From: Echiichthys vipera
Taxonomy: Eukaryota; Chordata; Actinopteri; Perciformes; Trachinidae
Assembly: GCA_963691815.1 (NCBI GenBank)
Contig: OY829662.1
Coordinates: forward strand, 28,496,732 to 28,560,731
DNA: 64,000 nt
Reading direction: 5' to 3'
Part shown: in pieces, positions 25,894 through 40,465 of the stretch
How the letters are laid out: every line of letters begins with the position of its first letter
Position numbering within the stretch: position 1 is the first letter of the stretch
Notes under the pieces: model-generated
Told to the model about the DNA's origin: nothing
Databases searched by the model: none
Seen by the model: only the letters and a program-made list of their open reading frames with translations
Made by a program: the position numbers and the translations under genes

Positions 25894-26435
25894 AAAAACA
25901 TGACAAAAATGACTAAAAACAGATGAAAACACCACCAAATCATGATAGAAAAACTGAAAACAGACGAAACACACCACATAAACATGATGAAACGACTAAA
26001 AACAGACGCAAGACACTACAAAAACGTTACAAAACGACTAAAAACAGATGAAACACCACAAAAACGTGATGAAACGACTAAAAACATACGCAAAATACCA
26101 CAAAAACAAAATGTAACGACTAGAAACAGACGAGAACACCACAAAAACGTGATGAAATGACTAAAGACGGATGAAAACACCACAAAAACGTGACATAAAC
26201 GACTAAAAACGGATGAAAACACCACAAAAACGTGATAAAACAACTATAAACAGACGAACCACACCACAAAAGGGTGATAAAACAACTAAAAACAGAAGAA
26301 AAACTCCACAAAAACATTATGAAACAACTAAAACCAGATGAAAACACCACAAAAACGTGATGAAATGGCTAAAAAAAGTCAAAACATCACAAAAACATGA
26401 CAACATGAATAAAAACGGACGAAAACACCACAAAA
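25894..26435 (+). repeat. Segment between the 2,026-bp-spaced members
   Basis: About 13 monomers of the same satellite. Together with 25663-25893 this segment matches 35190-35965 at an offset of 9,527 bp, including the atgatagaaaaactg and acactacaaaaacgttac monomers. It includes the cattatgaaacaactaaaacc and gcactaaaa-like monomers leading back to the duplicated block. Confidence 0.75.
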
Positions 26436-27919
26436 CATGACAAAAAGGACTAAAAACAGATGAAAACACCACAAAAACGTGATGAAACGAGTAAGTAGAG
26501 ATGAAAACACCACAAAACGTGATAAAACAACTATAAACAGACGAAACACACCACAAAAACGTGATGAAACGACTAAAACCAGATGAAAACACCACAAAAC
26601 TTGATAAGACAACTAAAAACAGATGAAAACACACCACAAAAACATGATGAAACGACTAAAAACAGATGAAAACACCACAAAAACATGACAAAACAACAAA
26701 AAACAGATGAAAACCCCAGAAAAACGTGATGAAACGACTAAAAACAGACGAAAACACCACAAATATGTGATGAAACGACTTAAAACAGATGCAATACACC
26801 ACAAAAACATGACAAGGGACTAAAAACAGACGAAAACCCCACAAAAACGTGATGAAACCACTAAAAAAAGACGCAAAACCCCACAAAAACGTGATGAAAC
26901 GACTAAAAACAGACGAGAACACCACAAATATGTGATGAAACGACTTAAAACAGATGCAAAACACCACAAAAACATGACAAAACAACTAAAAACAGACGAA
27001 AACACCACAAAAACGTGATGAACGACTAAAAACAGACGCAAAACTCCACAAAAACATGATGAAACGACTATAAACAGACACAAAACTCCACATAAAAATG
27101 ACAAAACAACTAAAAACAGATGAAAACCCCACAAAAACCTGATAAAAAACTAAAAACAGACGAAACACACCACAAAAAAACGTGATGAAATGACAAAAAA
27201 CAGACGAGAACACCACAAAAACGTGATGAAACGACTAAAAACAATGAAAACACAACAAAAACGTGACAAAACGATTAAAAACAGATGAAAACACAACAAA
27301 AACATGACAAAACGACTAAAAACAGATGAAAACACCACCAAGTCATGATAAAAAAACTGAAAACAGATGAAACACACCACAAAAACGTGATGAAACGACT
27401 AAAAACAGACGCAAGACACCACAAAAACGTTACAAAACGACTAAAAAAAGATGAAACACCACAAAAACGTGATGAAACGACTAAAAACATACGCAAAACA
27501 CCACAAAAACAAAATGTAACGACTAGAAACAGACGAGAACACCACAAAAACTTGATGAAAGGACTAAAAACCGATGAAAACACCACAAAAACATGATGAA
27601 ACGACTATAAACAAACGCAAAACTCCACAGAAACATGATAAAACGACTGAAAACGGATTAAATTACAACAAAAACATGGCAAAAATGACTAAAACCAGAT
27701 GAAAACACCACAAAAACGTGATGAAATGACTAAAGACAGATGAAAACACCACAAAAACGTGACATAAATGACTAAAAACGGATAAAAACACCACAAAAAC
27801 GTGATAAAACAACTATAAACAGACGAACCACACCACAAAAGGGTGATGAAACGACTACAAACAGGAGAAAAATTCCACAAAAACGTGATGAAACGACTCA
27901 AAACAGATGAAAACACCAC
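26436..27919 (+). repeat. 2,026-bp-spaced duplication, second member
   Basis: This is a second copy of 24410-25893. It differs in small changes near its right end (for example acataaatgac near 27764 against acataaacgac, and gactacaaacagg near 27852), where it resembles 33600-33720 more closely than its left partner. The right end may therefore have been rewritten by exchange with that copy. Confidence 0.82.
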
Positions 27920-29754
27920 AAAAACGTTACAAAACGACTAAAAACAGATGAAACACCACAAAAACGTGATGAAACGACTAAAAACATATGCAAAACACCA
28001 CAGAAATAAAATGTAACGACTAGAAACAGACGAGAACACCACAAAAACGTGATGAAAAGACTAAAAACAGATGAAAACACCACAAAAATATGATAAAACA
28101 ACTAAAAACAGACGAAACACATCACAAAAACGTGATGAAACAACTAAAAACAGACTGAAGACACCACAAAACATCTAAAAACTTACGAAAACACCAAAAA
28201 AACGAGATGAACCGACTTAAAACAGATGAAAACACCACAAAAACCCTATGAAACAACTGAAACAGACGGAAAGCTCAACAAAAACATGACAAAACTACTA
28301 AAAACAGACGCAAAACTCCACAAAAACGTGACAAAACGACCAAAAACAAATGAAAACACCACAAAAACGTGATGAAACGACTAAAAACTGATGAAAACAC
28401 CACATAAACATGACAAAACAACTAAAAACAGATGAAAACCCCACAAAAACGTGATGAAACGACTAAAAACAGACGAAAACAACACAAATATGTGAAGAAA
28501 CAACTTAAAACAGACGCAAAACACCGCAAAAACATGACAAAACGACTAAAAACAGACGAAAACACCACAAAAACGTGATGAACGACTAAAAACAGACGCA
28601 AAACTCCACAAAAACATGATGAAACGACTAAAAACAGACACAAAACTCCACAGAAAAATGACAAAACAACTAAAAACAGATGAAAACCCCACAAAAACGT
28701 GATAAAAAACTAAAAACAGACGAAACACACCACAAAAAAACGTGATGAAACGACTAAAAACAGACGAGAACACCACAAAAACGTGATGAAACGACTAAAA
28801 ACAAATGAAAACACAACAAAAACGTGACAAAACGATTAAAAACAGATGAAAACACAACAAAAACATGACAAAACGACTAAAAACAGATGAAAACACCACC
28901 AAGTCATGATAAAAAACTGAAAACAGATGAAACACACCACAAAAACGTGATGAAACGACTAAAAACATACGCAAAACACCACAAAAACAAAATGTAACGA
29001 CTAGAAACAGACGAGAACACCACAAAAACTTGATGAAAGGACTAAAAACCGATGAAAACACCACAAAAACGTGATGAAACGATTGAAAACAGGGGCAAAA
29101 CACCACAAAAACATGATGAAACGACTATAAACAAACGCAAAACTCCACAGAAACATGATAAAACGACTGAAAACGGATTAAATTACAACAAAAACATGGC
29201 AAAAATGACTAAAACCAGATGAAAACACCACAAAAACGTGATGAAATGACTAAAGACAGATGAAAACACCACAAAGACGTGACATAAACGACTAAAAACG
29301 GATGAAAACACCACAAAAACGTGATAAAACAACTATAAACAGACGAACCACACCACAAAAGGGTGATGAAACAACTAAAAACAGAAGAAAAATTCCACAA
29401 AAACGTGATGAAACGACTCAAAACAGATGAAAACACCACAAAAACATGACAAAAATGACTAAAAACAGATGAAAACACCACCAAATCATGATAGAAAAAC
29501 TGAAAACAGACGAAACACACCACATAAACATGATGAAACGACTAAAAACAGACGCAAAACACCACAAAAACAAAATGTAACGACTAGAAACAGACGAGAA
29601 CACCACAAAAACTTGATGAAAGGACTAAAAACCGATGAAAACACCACAAAAACATGATGAAACGACTATAAACAAACGCAAAACTCCACAGAAACATGAT
29701 AAAACGACTGAAAACGGATTAAATTACAACAAAAACATGGCAAAAATGACTAAA
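27920..29754 (+). repeat. Family D/E continuation, matching 33.9-35.5 kb
   Basis: 27345-29551 as a whole matches 33199-35532, at an offset of 5,854 bp that rises to 5,980 after a ~126-bp (three-monomer) difference near 27920. Markers are the aaccctatgaaacaactgaaac monomer near 28243, gaaagctcaac near 28270, accgcaaaaac near 28513 and the aggggcaaaac monomer near 29090. Confidence 0.78.
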
Positions 29755-32700
29755 ACCAGACGAAAACAAAACAAGAACATGACAAAATGACTAAAAACAG
29801 ACACAAAACACCACAAAAACATTATGAAACGACTAAATACGGATGAAAACACCACAAAAACATGACAAAAATGACTAAAAACAGATGAACACCACAAAAA
29901 CGTGATGAAACCACTAAAAACAGACGCAAAATTCCACAAAAATGTGATGAAACAACTAAAAACAGACGCAAAACTCCACAAAAACATCACAAAATGACTA
30001 AAAACAGATGAAACACACCACAAAAGCGTGACAAAACGGCTAAACATAGATGAAAACACCACAGAAACGTGACAAAAACAACTAAAAACAGATGAAAACA
30101 CCAAAAAAACGTGATGAACCGACTTAAAACAGATGAAAACACCACAAAAACATGATGAAAAGACTAAAAACAGATGAAAACAAAACAAGAACATGACAAA
30201 ATGACTAAAAACAGACACAAAACTCCACAAAAACATTATGAAACAACTAAAACCAGATGAAAACACCACAAAAACGTGATGAAATGGCTAAAAAAAGTCA
30301 AAACATCACAAAAACATGACAACATGAATAAAAACGGATGAAAACACCACAAAACATGACAAAAAAGACTAAAAACAGATGAAAACACCACAAAAACGTG
30401 ATGAAACGACTAAGAAGAAATGAAAACACCACAAAACGTGTTAAAACAACTTTAAACAGGCGAAACACACCACAAGAAAAATTCAACAAAAACGTGATGA
30501 AATGACTAAATACAGATGAAAACACCACAAAAACATAACAAAACGAATAAAAACAGATGAAAACACCACAAAAACATGACAAAACGACTAAAAACAGATG
30601 AAAACACCACAAAAATATGATAAAACAACTAAAAACAGACGAAACACATCACAAAAACGTGATGAAAAGACACAACAAAACAACTAAAAACAGACGAAAA
30701 CACCAAGAAAACGTGATGAATCGACTTGAAACAGATGAAAACAACACAAAAACGCGATGAAACAACTAAAAACAGACGCAAAGTTCCATGGAAACATGAC
30801 AAAACGACTATAAACAGACGCAAAACTCCACAAAAACGTGATGAAACGACTAAAAAACAGATGAAAACACCACAAAACGTGATAAAACAACTAAAAACAG
30901 ACAAAACACACCACAAAAACGTGATGAAACACCACAAATATGTGATGAAACGACTTAAAACAGATGCAAAACATCACAAAAACATGACAAAACTAAAAAC
31001 AGACGAAAACACCACAAAAACATGAGGAAACGACTAAAAACAGACACAAAACTCCACAAAAACGTGATGAAACGACTTAAAACAGATGAAAACACCACAA
31101 AACGTGATGACACGACTAAAAACAGACGAGAACACCACAAAAACGTGATGAAACGACTAAAAACAGCTGAAAACCCCACAAAAACGTGACAAAACGATTA
31201 AAAACAGACAACACCACAAAAACATAACACAACGAATAAAAATGGATGAAAACACCACAAAAACATGACAAAACGACTAAAAACAGACGAAAACACCACA
31301 AAAACGTGATGAAAAGACTAAAAACAGACGCAAAACTCCACAAAAACATGACGAAACGACTAAAAACAGACGCAAAGGTCCACAAAAACGTGATGAAACG
31401 ACTAAAAACAGATGAAAACACCACAAAACGTGATGACACGACTAAAAACAGATGAAAACACCACAGAAACATGACAAAACAACTAAAAACAGATGAAAAC
31501 CCCACAAAAACGTGATGAAACGACTAAAAACAGACGAAAACACCACAAATATGTGATGAAACGACTTAAAACAGATGCAAAACATCACAAAAACATGACA
31601 AAACGACTAAAAACAGACGAAAACACCACAAAAACGTGATGAAAAGACTAAAAACAGAGGCAAAACTCCACAAAAACATGAGGAAACGACTAAAAACAGA
31701 CGCAAAACTCCAAAAAAATGTGATGAAACGACTAAAAACAGATGAAAACACCACAAAACGTGATGACACGACTAAAAACAGACGAGAACACCACAAAAAC
31801 GTGATGAAACGACTAAAAACAGATGAAACCCCCACAAAAACGTGACAAAACGATTAAAAACAGACGACACCACAAAAACATAACACAACGACTAAAAACA
31901 GATGAAAACACCACAAAAACGTGATGAAACGACTAAGTAGAGATGAAAACACCACAAAACATGATAAAACAACTATAAACAGACGAAACACACCACAAAA
32001 GGGGGATAAAACGACTAAAAACAGAAGAACATTTCCACAGAGACATGTCAAAACAAGTAAAAACAGACGAAAACACTACAAATATGTTATTAAAAGACTT
32101 AAAACAGATGAAAACACCACAAAAACATGACCAAACGATCAAAAACGGATGAAAACACCACAAAAACATGACAAAAATTACTAAAACCAGATGAAAACAC
32201 CACAAAACGTGATAAAACAACTAAAAACAGATGAAAACACCACAAAAACACGACAAAACGAATAAAAATGGATGAAAACACCACAAAAACATGACAAAAA
32301 GGACTAAAAACAGATGAAAACACCACAAAAACGTGATGAAACGAGTAAGTAGAGATGAAAACACCACAAAACGTGATAAAACAACTATAAACAGACGAAA
32401 CACACCACAAAAACGTGATGAAACGACTAAAAACAGATGAAAACACCACAAAACTTGATAAGACAACTAAAAACAGATGAAAACACACCACAAAAACATG
32501 ATGAAACGACTAAAAACAGATGAAAACACCACAAAAACATGACAAAACAACTAAAAACAGATGAAAACCCCAGAAAAACGTGATGAAACGACTAAAAACA
32601 GACGAAAACACCACAAATATGTGATGAAACGACTTAAAACAGATGCAATACACCACAAAAACATGACAAGGGACTAAAAACAGACGAAAACCCCACAAAA

Positions 32701-33855
32701 ACGTGATGAAACCACTAAAAAAAGACGCAAAACCCCACAAAAACGTGATGAAACGACTAAAAACAGACGAGAACACCACAAATATGTGATGAAACGACTT
32801 AAAACAGATGCAAAACACCACAAAAACATGACAAAACAACTAAAAACAGACGAAAACACCACAAAAACGTGATGAACGACTAAAAACAGACGCAAAACTC
32901 CACAAAAACATGATGAAACGACTATAAACAGACACAAAACTCCACAGAAAAATGACAAAACAACTAAAAACAGATGAAAACCCCACAAAAACCTGATAAA
33001 AAACTAAAAACAGACGAAACACACCACAAAAAAACGTGATGAAATGACAAAAAACAGACGAGAACACCACAAAAACGTGATGAAACGACTAAAAACAATG
33101 AAAACACAACAAAAACGTGACAAAACGATTAAAAACAGATGAAAACACAACAAAAACATGACAAAACGACTAAAAACAGATGAAAACACCACCAAGTCAT
33201 GATAAAAAAACTGAAAACAGATGAAACACACCACAAAAACGTGATGAAACGACTAAAAACAGACGCAAGACACCACAAAAACGTTACAAAACGACTAAAA
33301 AAAGATGAAACACCACAAAAACGTGATGAAACGACTAAAAACATACGCAAAACACCACAAAAACAAAATGTAACGACTAGAAACAGACGAGAACACCACA
33401 AAAACTTGATGAAAGGACTAAAAACCGATGAAAACACCACAAAAACATGATGAAACGACTATAAACAAACGCAAAACTCCACAGAAACATGATAAAACGA
33501 CTGAAAACGGATTAAATTACAACAAAAACATGGCAAAAATGACTAAAACCAGATGAAAACACCACAAAAACGTGATGAAATGACTAAAGACAGATGAAAA
33601 CACCACAAAAACGTGACATAAATGACTAAAAACGGATAAAAACACCACAAAAACGTGATAAAACAACTATAAACAGACGAACCACACCACAAAAGGGTGA
33701 TGAAACGACTACAAACAGGAGAAAAATTCCACAAAAACGTGATGAAACGACTCAAAACAGATGAAAACACCACAAAAACATGACAAAAATGACTAAAAAC
33801 AGATGAAAACACCACCAAGTCATGATAGAAAAACTGAAAACAGACGAAACACACC
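29755..33855 (+). repeat. Family D block, copy 2 (~4.1 kb)
   Basis: This is a second copy of 21730-25975. It is shorter by 82 bp (two monomers) near 30155, by 18 bp near 30665, and by 43 bp (one monomer) near 31900. The 18-bp loss is not a whole monomer and turns the short cagactgaag monomer into gatgaaaagacac. The 21-bp monomer is at 30921-30941 and the GGGGG variant at 32001. Confidence 0.82.
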
Positions 33856-35532
33856 ACAAAAACGTGATGAAACGACTAAAAACAGACGCAAGACACCACA
33901 AAAACGTTACAAAACGACTAAAAACAGATGAAACACCACAAAAACGTGATGAAACGACTAAAAACATATGCAAAACACCACAAAAATAAAATGTAACGAC
34001 TAGAAACAGACGAGAACACCACAAAAACGTGATGAAAAGACTAAAAACAGATGAAAACACCACAAAAATATGATAAAACAACTAAAAACAGACGAAACAC
34101 ATCACAAAAACGTGATGAAACAACTAAAAACAGACTGAAGACACCACAAAACATCTAAAAACAGACGAAAACACCAAAAAAACGAGATGAACCGACTTAA
34201 AACAGATGAAAACACCACAAAAACCCTATGAAACAACTGAAACAGACGGAAAGCTCAACAAAAACATGACAAAACTACTAAAAACAGACGCAAAACTCCA
34301 CAAAAACGTGACAAAACGACCAAAAACAAATGAAAACACCACAAAAACGTGATGAAACGACTAAAAACTGATGAAAACACCACATAAACATGACAAAACA
34401 ACTAAAAACAGATGAAAACCCCACAAAAACGTGATGAAACGACTAAAAACAGACGAAAACAACACAAATATGTGAAGAAACGACTTAAAACAGACGCAAA
34501 ACACCGCAAAAACATGACAAAACGACTAAAAACAGACGAAAACACCACAAAAACGTGATGAACGACTAAAAACAGACGCAAAACTCCACAAAAACATGAT
34601 GAAACGACTAAAAACAGACACAAAACTCCACAGAAAAATGACAAAACAACTAAAAACAGATGAAAACCCCACAAAAACGTGATAAAAAACTAAAAACAGA
34701 CGAAACACACCACAAAAAAACGTGATGAAACGACTAAAAACAGACGAGAACACCACAAAAACGTGATGAAACGACTAAAAACAAATGAAAACACAACAAA
34801 AACGTGACAAAACGATTAAAAACAGATGAAAACACAACAAAAACATGACAAAACGACTAAAAACAGATGAAAACACCACCAAGTCATGATAAAAAAACTG
34901 AAAACAGATGAAACACACCACAAAAACGTAATGAAACGACTAAAAACATACGCAAAACACCACAAAAACAAAATGTAACGACTAGAAACAGACGAGAACA
35001 CCACAAAAACTTGATGAAAGGACTAAAAACCGATGAAAACACCACAAAAACGTGATGAAACGATTGAAAACAGGGGCAAAACACCACAAAAACATGATGA
35101 AACGACTATAAACAAACGCAAAACTCCACAGAAACATGATAAAACGACTGAAAACGGATTAAATTACAACAAAAACATGGCAAAAATGACTAAAACCAGA
35201 TGAAAACACCACAAAAACGTGATGAAATGACTAAAGACAGATGAAAACACCACAAAGACGTGACATAAACGACTAAAAACGGATGAAAACACCACAAAAA
35301 CGTGATAAAACAACTATAAACAGACGAACCACACCACAAAAGGGTGATGAAACAACTAAAAACAGAAGAAAAATTCCACAAAAACGTGATGAAACGACTC
35401 AAAACTGATGAAAACACCACAAAAACATGACAAAAATGACTAAAAACAGATGAAAACACCACCAAATCATGATAGAAAAACTGAAAACAGACGAAACACA
35501 CCACATAAACATGATGAAACGACTAAAAACAG
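33856..35532 (+). repeat. Second copy of the 27.9-29.5 kb block
   Basis: This follows the order of 27920-29551 (aaccctatgaaac monomer near 34223, accgcaaaaac near 34503, aggggcaaaac near 35072). A three-monomer stretch near 33780-33900 is present here and absent in the left copy. Single-base differences include gaagaaacgac near 34475 against gaagaaacaac. Confidence 0.78.
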
Positions 35533-36375
35533 ACGCAAGACACTACAAAAACGTTACAAAACGACTAAAAACAGATGAAACACCACAAAAACGTGATGAA
35601 ACGACTAAAAACATACGCAAAATACCACAAAAACAAAATGTAACGACTAGAAACAGACGAGAACACCACAAAAACGTGATGAAATGACTAAAGACGGATG
35701 AAAACACCACAAAAACGTGACATAAACGACTAAAAACGGATGAAAACACCACAAAAACGTGATAAAACAACTATAAACAGACGAACCACACCACAAAAGG
35801 GTGATAAAACAACTAAAAACAGAAGAAAAACTCCACAAAAACATTATGAAACAACTAAAACCAGATGAAAACACCACAAAAACGTGATGAAATGGCTAAA
35901 AAAAGTCAAAACATCACAAAAACATGACAACATGAATAAAAACGGACGAAAACACCACAAAACATGACAAAAATGACTAAAAACAGATGAAAACACCACA
36001 AAAACGTGATGAAACGACTAAGAAGAAATTAAAACACCACAAAACGTGATAAAACAACTTTAAACAGGCGAAACACACCACAAAAGGGTGATAAAACGAC
36101 TAAAAACAGAAGAAAAATTCCACAAAAAAATGATGAAACGACTAAAAAGAGATGAAAACACCACAAATATGTTACGAAACGACTAAGAAGGAATGAAAAC
36201 ACCACAAAACGTGATAAAACAACTATAAACAGACGAAACACACCACAAAAGGGTGATAAAACGACTAAAAACAGAAGAAAAATTCAACAAAAACTTGATG
36301 AAATGACTAAATACAGATGAAAACACCACAAAAACATAACAAAACGAATAAAAACGGATGAAAACACCACAAAAA
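35533..36375 (+). repeat. Mosaic segment joining D/E copies
   Basis: Up to about 35965 this matches 26006-26438 at an offset of 9,527 bp. It then uses gaagaaattaaaac, gaaggaatgaaaac and attcaacaaaaac monomers like those near 22480 and 47430. It contains two GGG-type monomers, and an attccacaaaaaaatgatg variant near 36117 that I did not see elsewhere. Confidence 0.7.
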
Positions 36376-39300
36376 CATGACAAAACGACTATAAACAGAC
36401 GCAAAACTCCACAAAAACGTGATGAAACGACTAAAAAACAGATGAAAACACCACAAAACGTGATAAATCAACTAAAAACAGACAAAACACACCACAAAAA
36501 CGTGATGAAACACCACAAATATGTGATGAAACGACTTAAAACAGATGCAAAACATCACAAAAACATGACAAAACGACTAAAAACAGACGAAAACACCACA
36601 AAAACATGAGGAAACGACTAAAAACAGACACAAAACTCCACGAAAACGTGATGAAACGACTAAAAACAGATGAAAACACCACAAAACGTGATGACACGAC
36701 TAAAAACAGACGAGAACACCACAAAAACGTGATGAAACGACTAAAAACAGCTGAAAACCCCACAAAAACGTGACAAAATGATTTAAAACAGACAACACCA
36801 CAAAAACATAACACAACGAATAAAAATGGATGAAAACACCACAAAAACATGACAAAACGACTAAAAACAGACGAAAACACCACAAAAACGTGATGAAAAG
36901 ACTAAAAACAGACGCAAAACTCCACAAAAACATGACGAAACGACTAAAAACAGACGCAAAGGTCCACAAAAACGTGATGAAACGACTAAAAACAGATGAA
37001 AACACCACAAAACGTGATGACACGACTAAAAACAGATGAAAACACCACAGAAACATGACAAAACAACTAAAAACAGATGAAAACCCCACAAAAACGTGAT
37101 GAAACGACTAAAAACAGACGAAAACACCACAAATATGTGATGAAACGACTTAAAACAGATGCAAAACATCAAAAAAACATGACAAAACGACTAAAAACAG
37201 ACGAAAACACCACAAAAACGTGATGAAAAGACTAAAAACAGAGGCAAAACTCCACAAAAACGTGATGAAACGACTAAAAACAGACGAAAACACCACAAAT
37301 ATGTGATGAAACGACTTAAAACAGATGCAAAACATCAAAAAAACATGACAAAACGACTAAAAACAGACGAAAACACCACAAAAACGTGATGAAAAGACTA
37401 AAAACAGAGGCAAAACTCCACAAAAACATGAGGAAACGACTAAAAACAGACGCAAAACTCCAAAAAAATGTGATGAAACGACTAAAAACTGATGAAAACA
37501 CCACAAAACGTGATGACACGACTGAAAACAGACGAGAACACCACAAAAACGTGATGAAACGACTAAAAACAGATGAAACCCCCACAAAAACGTGACAAAA
37601 CGATTAAAAACAGACGACACCACAAAAACATAACACAACGACTAAGAACAGACTGAAAACACCACAAAAACATGACAAAAATTACTAAAAACAGATGAAA
37701 ACACCACAAAAACGTGATGAAACGACTAAGTAGAGATGAAAACACCACAAAACATGATAAAACAACTATAAACAGACGAAACACACCACAAAAGGGGGAT
37801 AAAACGACTAAAAACAGAAGAACATTTCCACAGAGACATGTCAAAACAACTAAAAACAGATGAAAACACTACTAAAACGTGACAAAACGACTAAAAACAG
37901 ACGAAAACACTACAAATATGTTATTAAAAGACTTAAAACAGATGAAAACACCACAAAAACATGACCAAACGATCAAAAACGGATGAAAACACCACAAAAA
38001 CATGACAAAAATTACTAAAACCAGATGAAAACACCACAAAACGTGATAAAACAACTAAAAACAGATGAAAACACCACAAAAACACGACAAAACGAATAAA
38101 AATGGATGAAAACACCACAAAAACATGACAAAAATGACTAAAAACAGATGAAAACACCACAAAAACGTGATGAAACGAGTAAGTAGAGATGAAAACACCA
38201 CAAAACGTGATAAAACAACTATAAACAGACGAAACACACCACAAAAACGTGATGAAACGACTAAAAACAGATGAAAACACCACAAAACTTGATAAGACAA
38301 CTAAAAACAGATGAAAACACACCACAACAACATGATGAAACGACTAAAAACAGATGAAAACACCACAAAAACATGACAAAACAACTAAAAACAGATGAAA
38401 ACCCCAGAAAAACGTGATGAAACGACTAAAAACAGACGAAAACACCACAAATATGTGATGAAACGACTTAAAACAGATGCAATACACCACAAAAACATGA
38501 CAAGGGACTAAAAACAGACGAAAACCCCACAAAAACGTGATGAAACCACTAAAAAAAGACGCAAAACCCCACAAAAACGTGATGAAACGACTAAAAACAG
38601 ACGAGAACACCACAAATATGTGATGAAACGACTTAAAACAGATGCAAAACACCACAAAAACATGACAAAACAACTAAAAACAGACGAAAACACCACAAAA
38701 ACGTGATGAACGACTAAAAACAGACGCAAAACTCCACAAAAACATGATGAAACGACTATAAACAGACACAAAACTCCACAGAAAAATGACAAAACAACTA
38801 AAAACAGATGAAAACCCCACAAAAACCTGATAAAAAACTAAAAACAGACGAAACACACCACAAAAAAACGTGATGAAACGACAAAAAACAGACGAGAACA
38901 CCACAAAAACGTGATGAAACGACTAAAAACAAATGAAAACACAACAAAAACGTGACAAAACGATTAAAAACAGATGAAAACACAACAAAAACATGACAAA
39001 ACGACTAAAAACAGATGAAAACACCACCAAGTCATGATAAAAAAACTGAAAACAGATGAAACACACCAAAAAAACGTGATGAAACGACTTAAAACAGACG
39101 CAAGACACCACAAAAACGTTACAAAACGACTAAAAAAAGATGAAACACCACAAAAACGTGATGAAACGACTAAAAACATACGCAAAACACCACAAAAACA
39201 AAATGTAACGACTAGAAACAGACGAGAACACCACAAAAACTTGATGAAAGGACTAAAAACCGATGAAAACACCACAAAAACATGATGAAACGACTATAAA

Positions 39301-39475
39301 CAAACGCAAAACTCCACAGAAACATGATAAAACGACTGAAAACGGATTAAATTACAACAAAAACATGGCAAAAATGACTAAAACCAGATGAAAACACCAC
39401 AAAAACGTGATGAAATGACTAAAGACAGATGAAAACACCACAAAAACGTGACATAAACGACTAAAAACGGATGAA
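36376..39475 (+). repeat. Family E block, further copy of 30.8-33.6 kb
   Basis: This matches 30795-33640 at an offset of about 5,584 bp, rising by 166 bp at a local four-monomer duplication (37161) and reaching 5,834-5,835 further right. It holds the 21-bp monomer at 36502-36522 and the GGGGG variant at 37794-37798. This is the third copy of this part of the D family. Confidence 0.8.
37161..37492 (+). repeat. 166-bp tandem duplication of four monomers
   Basis: The gcaaaacatcaaaaaaacatg monomer at 37161 recurs at 37327, exactly 166 bp on, and the monomers between match those that follow. The corresponding places near 23655 and 31578 have a single copy, so the duplication is specific to this unit. 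Both members share the private catcaaaaaaac change (catcacaaaaac in the other copies), so the substitution came first. Confidence 0.85.
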
Positions 39476-40465
39476 AACACCACAAAAACGTGATAAAACA
39501 ACTATAAACAGACGAACCACACCACAAAAGGGTGATGAAACAACTAAAAACAGAAGAAAAATTCCACAAAAACGTGATGAAACGACTCAAAACAGATGAA
39601 AACACCACAAAAACATGACAAAAATGACTAAAAACAGATGAAACCACCACCAAATCATGATAGAAAAACTGAAAACAGACGAAACACACCACATAAACGT
39701 GATGAAACGACTAAAAACAGACGCAAGACACTACAAAAACGTTACAAAACGACTAAAAACAGATGAAACACAACAAAAACGTGATGAAACGACTAAAAAC
39801 ATACGCAAAACACCACAAAAACAAAATGTAACGACTAGAAACAGACGAAAACACCACAAAAACGTGATGAAATGACTAAAGACGGATGAAAATACCACAA
39901 AAACGTGACATAAACGACTAAAAACGGATGAAAACACCACAAAAACGTGATAAAACAACTATAAACAGACGAACCACACCACAAAAGGGTGATAAAACAA
40001 CTAAAAACAGAAGAAAAATTCCACAAAAACGTGATGAAACGACTCAAAACAGATGAAAACACCACAAAAACATGACAAAAATGACTAAAAACAGATGAAA
40101 ACAACACCAAATCATGATAGAAAAACTGAAAACAGACGAAACTCACCACAAAAACGTGATGAAACGACTAAAAACAGACGCAAGACACCACAAAAACGTT
40201 ACAAAACGACTAAAAACAGATGAAACACCACAAAAACGTGATGAAACGACTAAAAATATACGCAAAACACCACAAAAACAAAATGTAACGACTAGAAACA
40301 GACGAGAACACCACAAAAACGTGATTAAAAGACTAAAAACAGATGAAAACACCACAAAAACAAAATGTAACGACTAGAAACAGACGAGAACACCACAAAA
40401 ACGTGATTAAAAGACTAAAAACAGATGAAAACACCACAAAAACGTGATGAAACGATTGAAAACAG
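39262..40465 (+). repeat. 1,204-bp tandem pair, first member
   Basis: This starts at the catgatgaaacgactataaac monomer and includes aaacatggcaaaaatgac (39361; next at 40565). It carries the aggggcaaaac monomer near 40463 at its right edge and an extra two-monomer duplication at 40279-40442. Confidence 0.85.
40279..40442 (+). repeat. 82-bp tandem duplication of two monomers
   Basis: The caaaatgtaacgactag stretch at 40279 is repeated at 40361, exactly 82 bp on, with the two monomers identical over the part compared. The second member of the 1,204-bp pair has only one copy at the matching place (about 41483). Confidence 0.87.

Larger units (their letters stand above)
21730..25975 (+). repeat. 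Family D block, copy 1 (~4.2 kb)
   Basis: This long block recurs at 29755-33855. The offset is 8023 bp at the start and steps down to 7941, 7923 and 7880. Markers are gaaaacaaaacaagaac (21738), acataacacaacgaataaaaatgg monomers, gtaagtagagatg monomers, a GGGGG variant at 24121, and the aaacaaaatgtaacgactag monomer near 25481. Confidence 0.82.
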
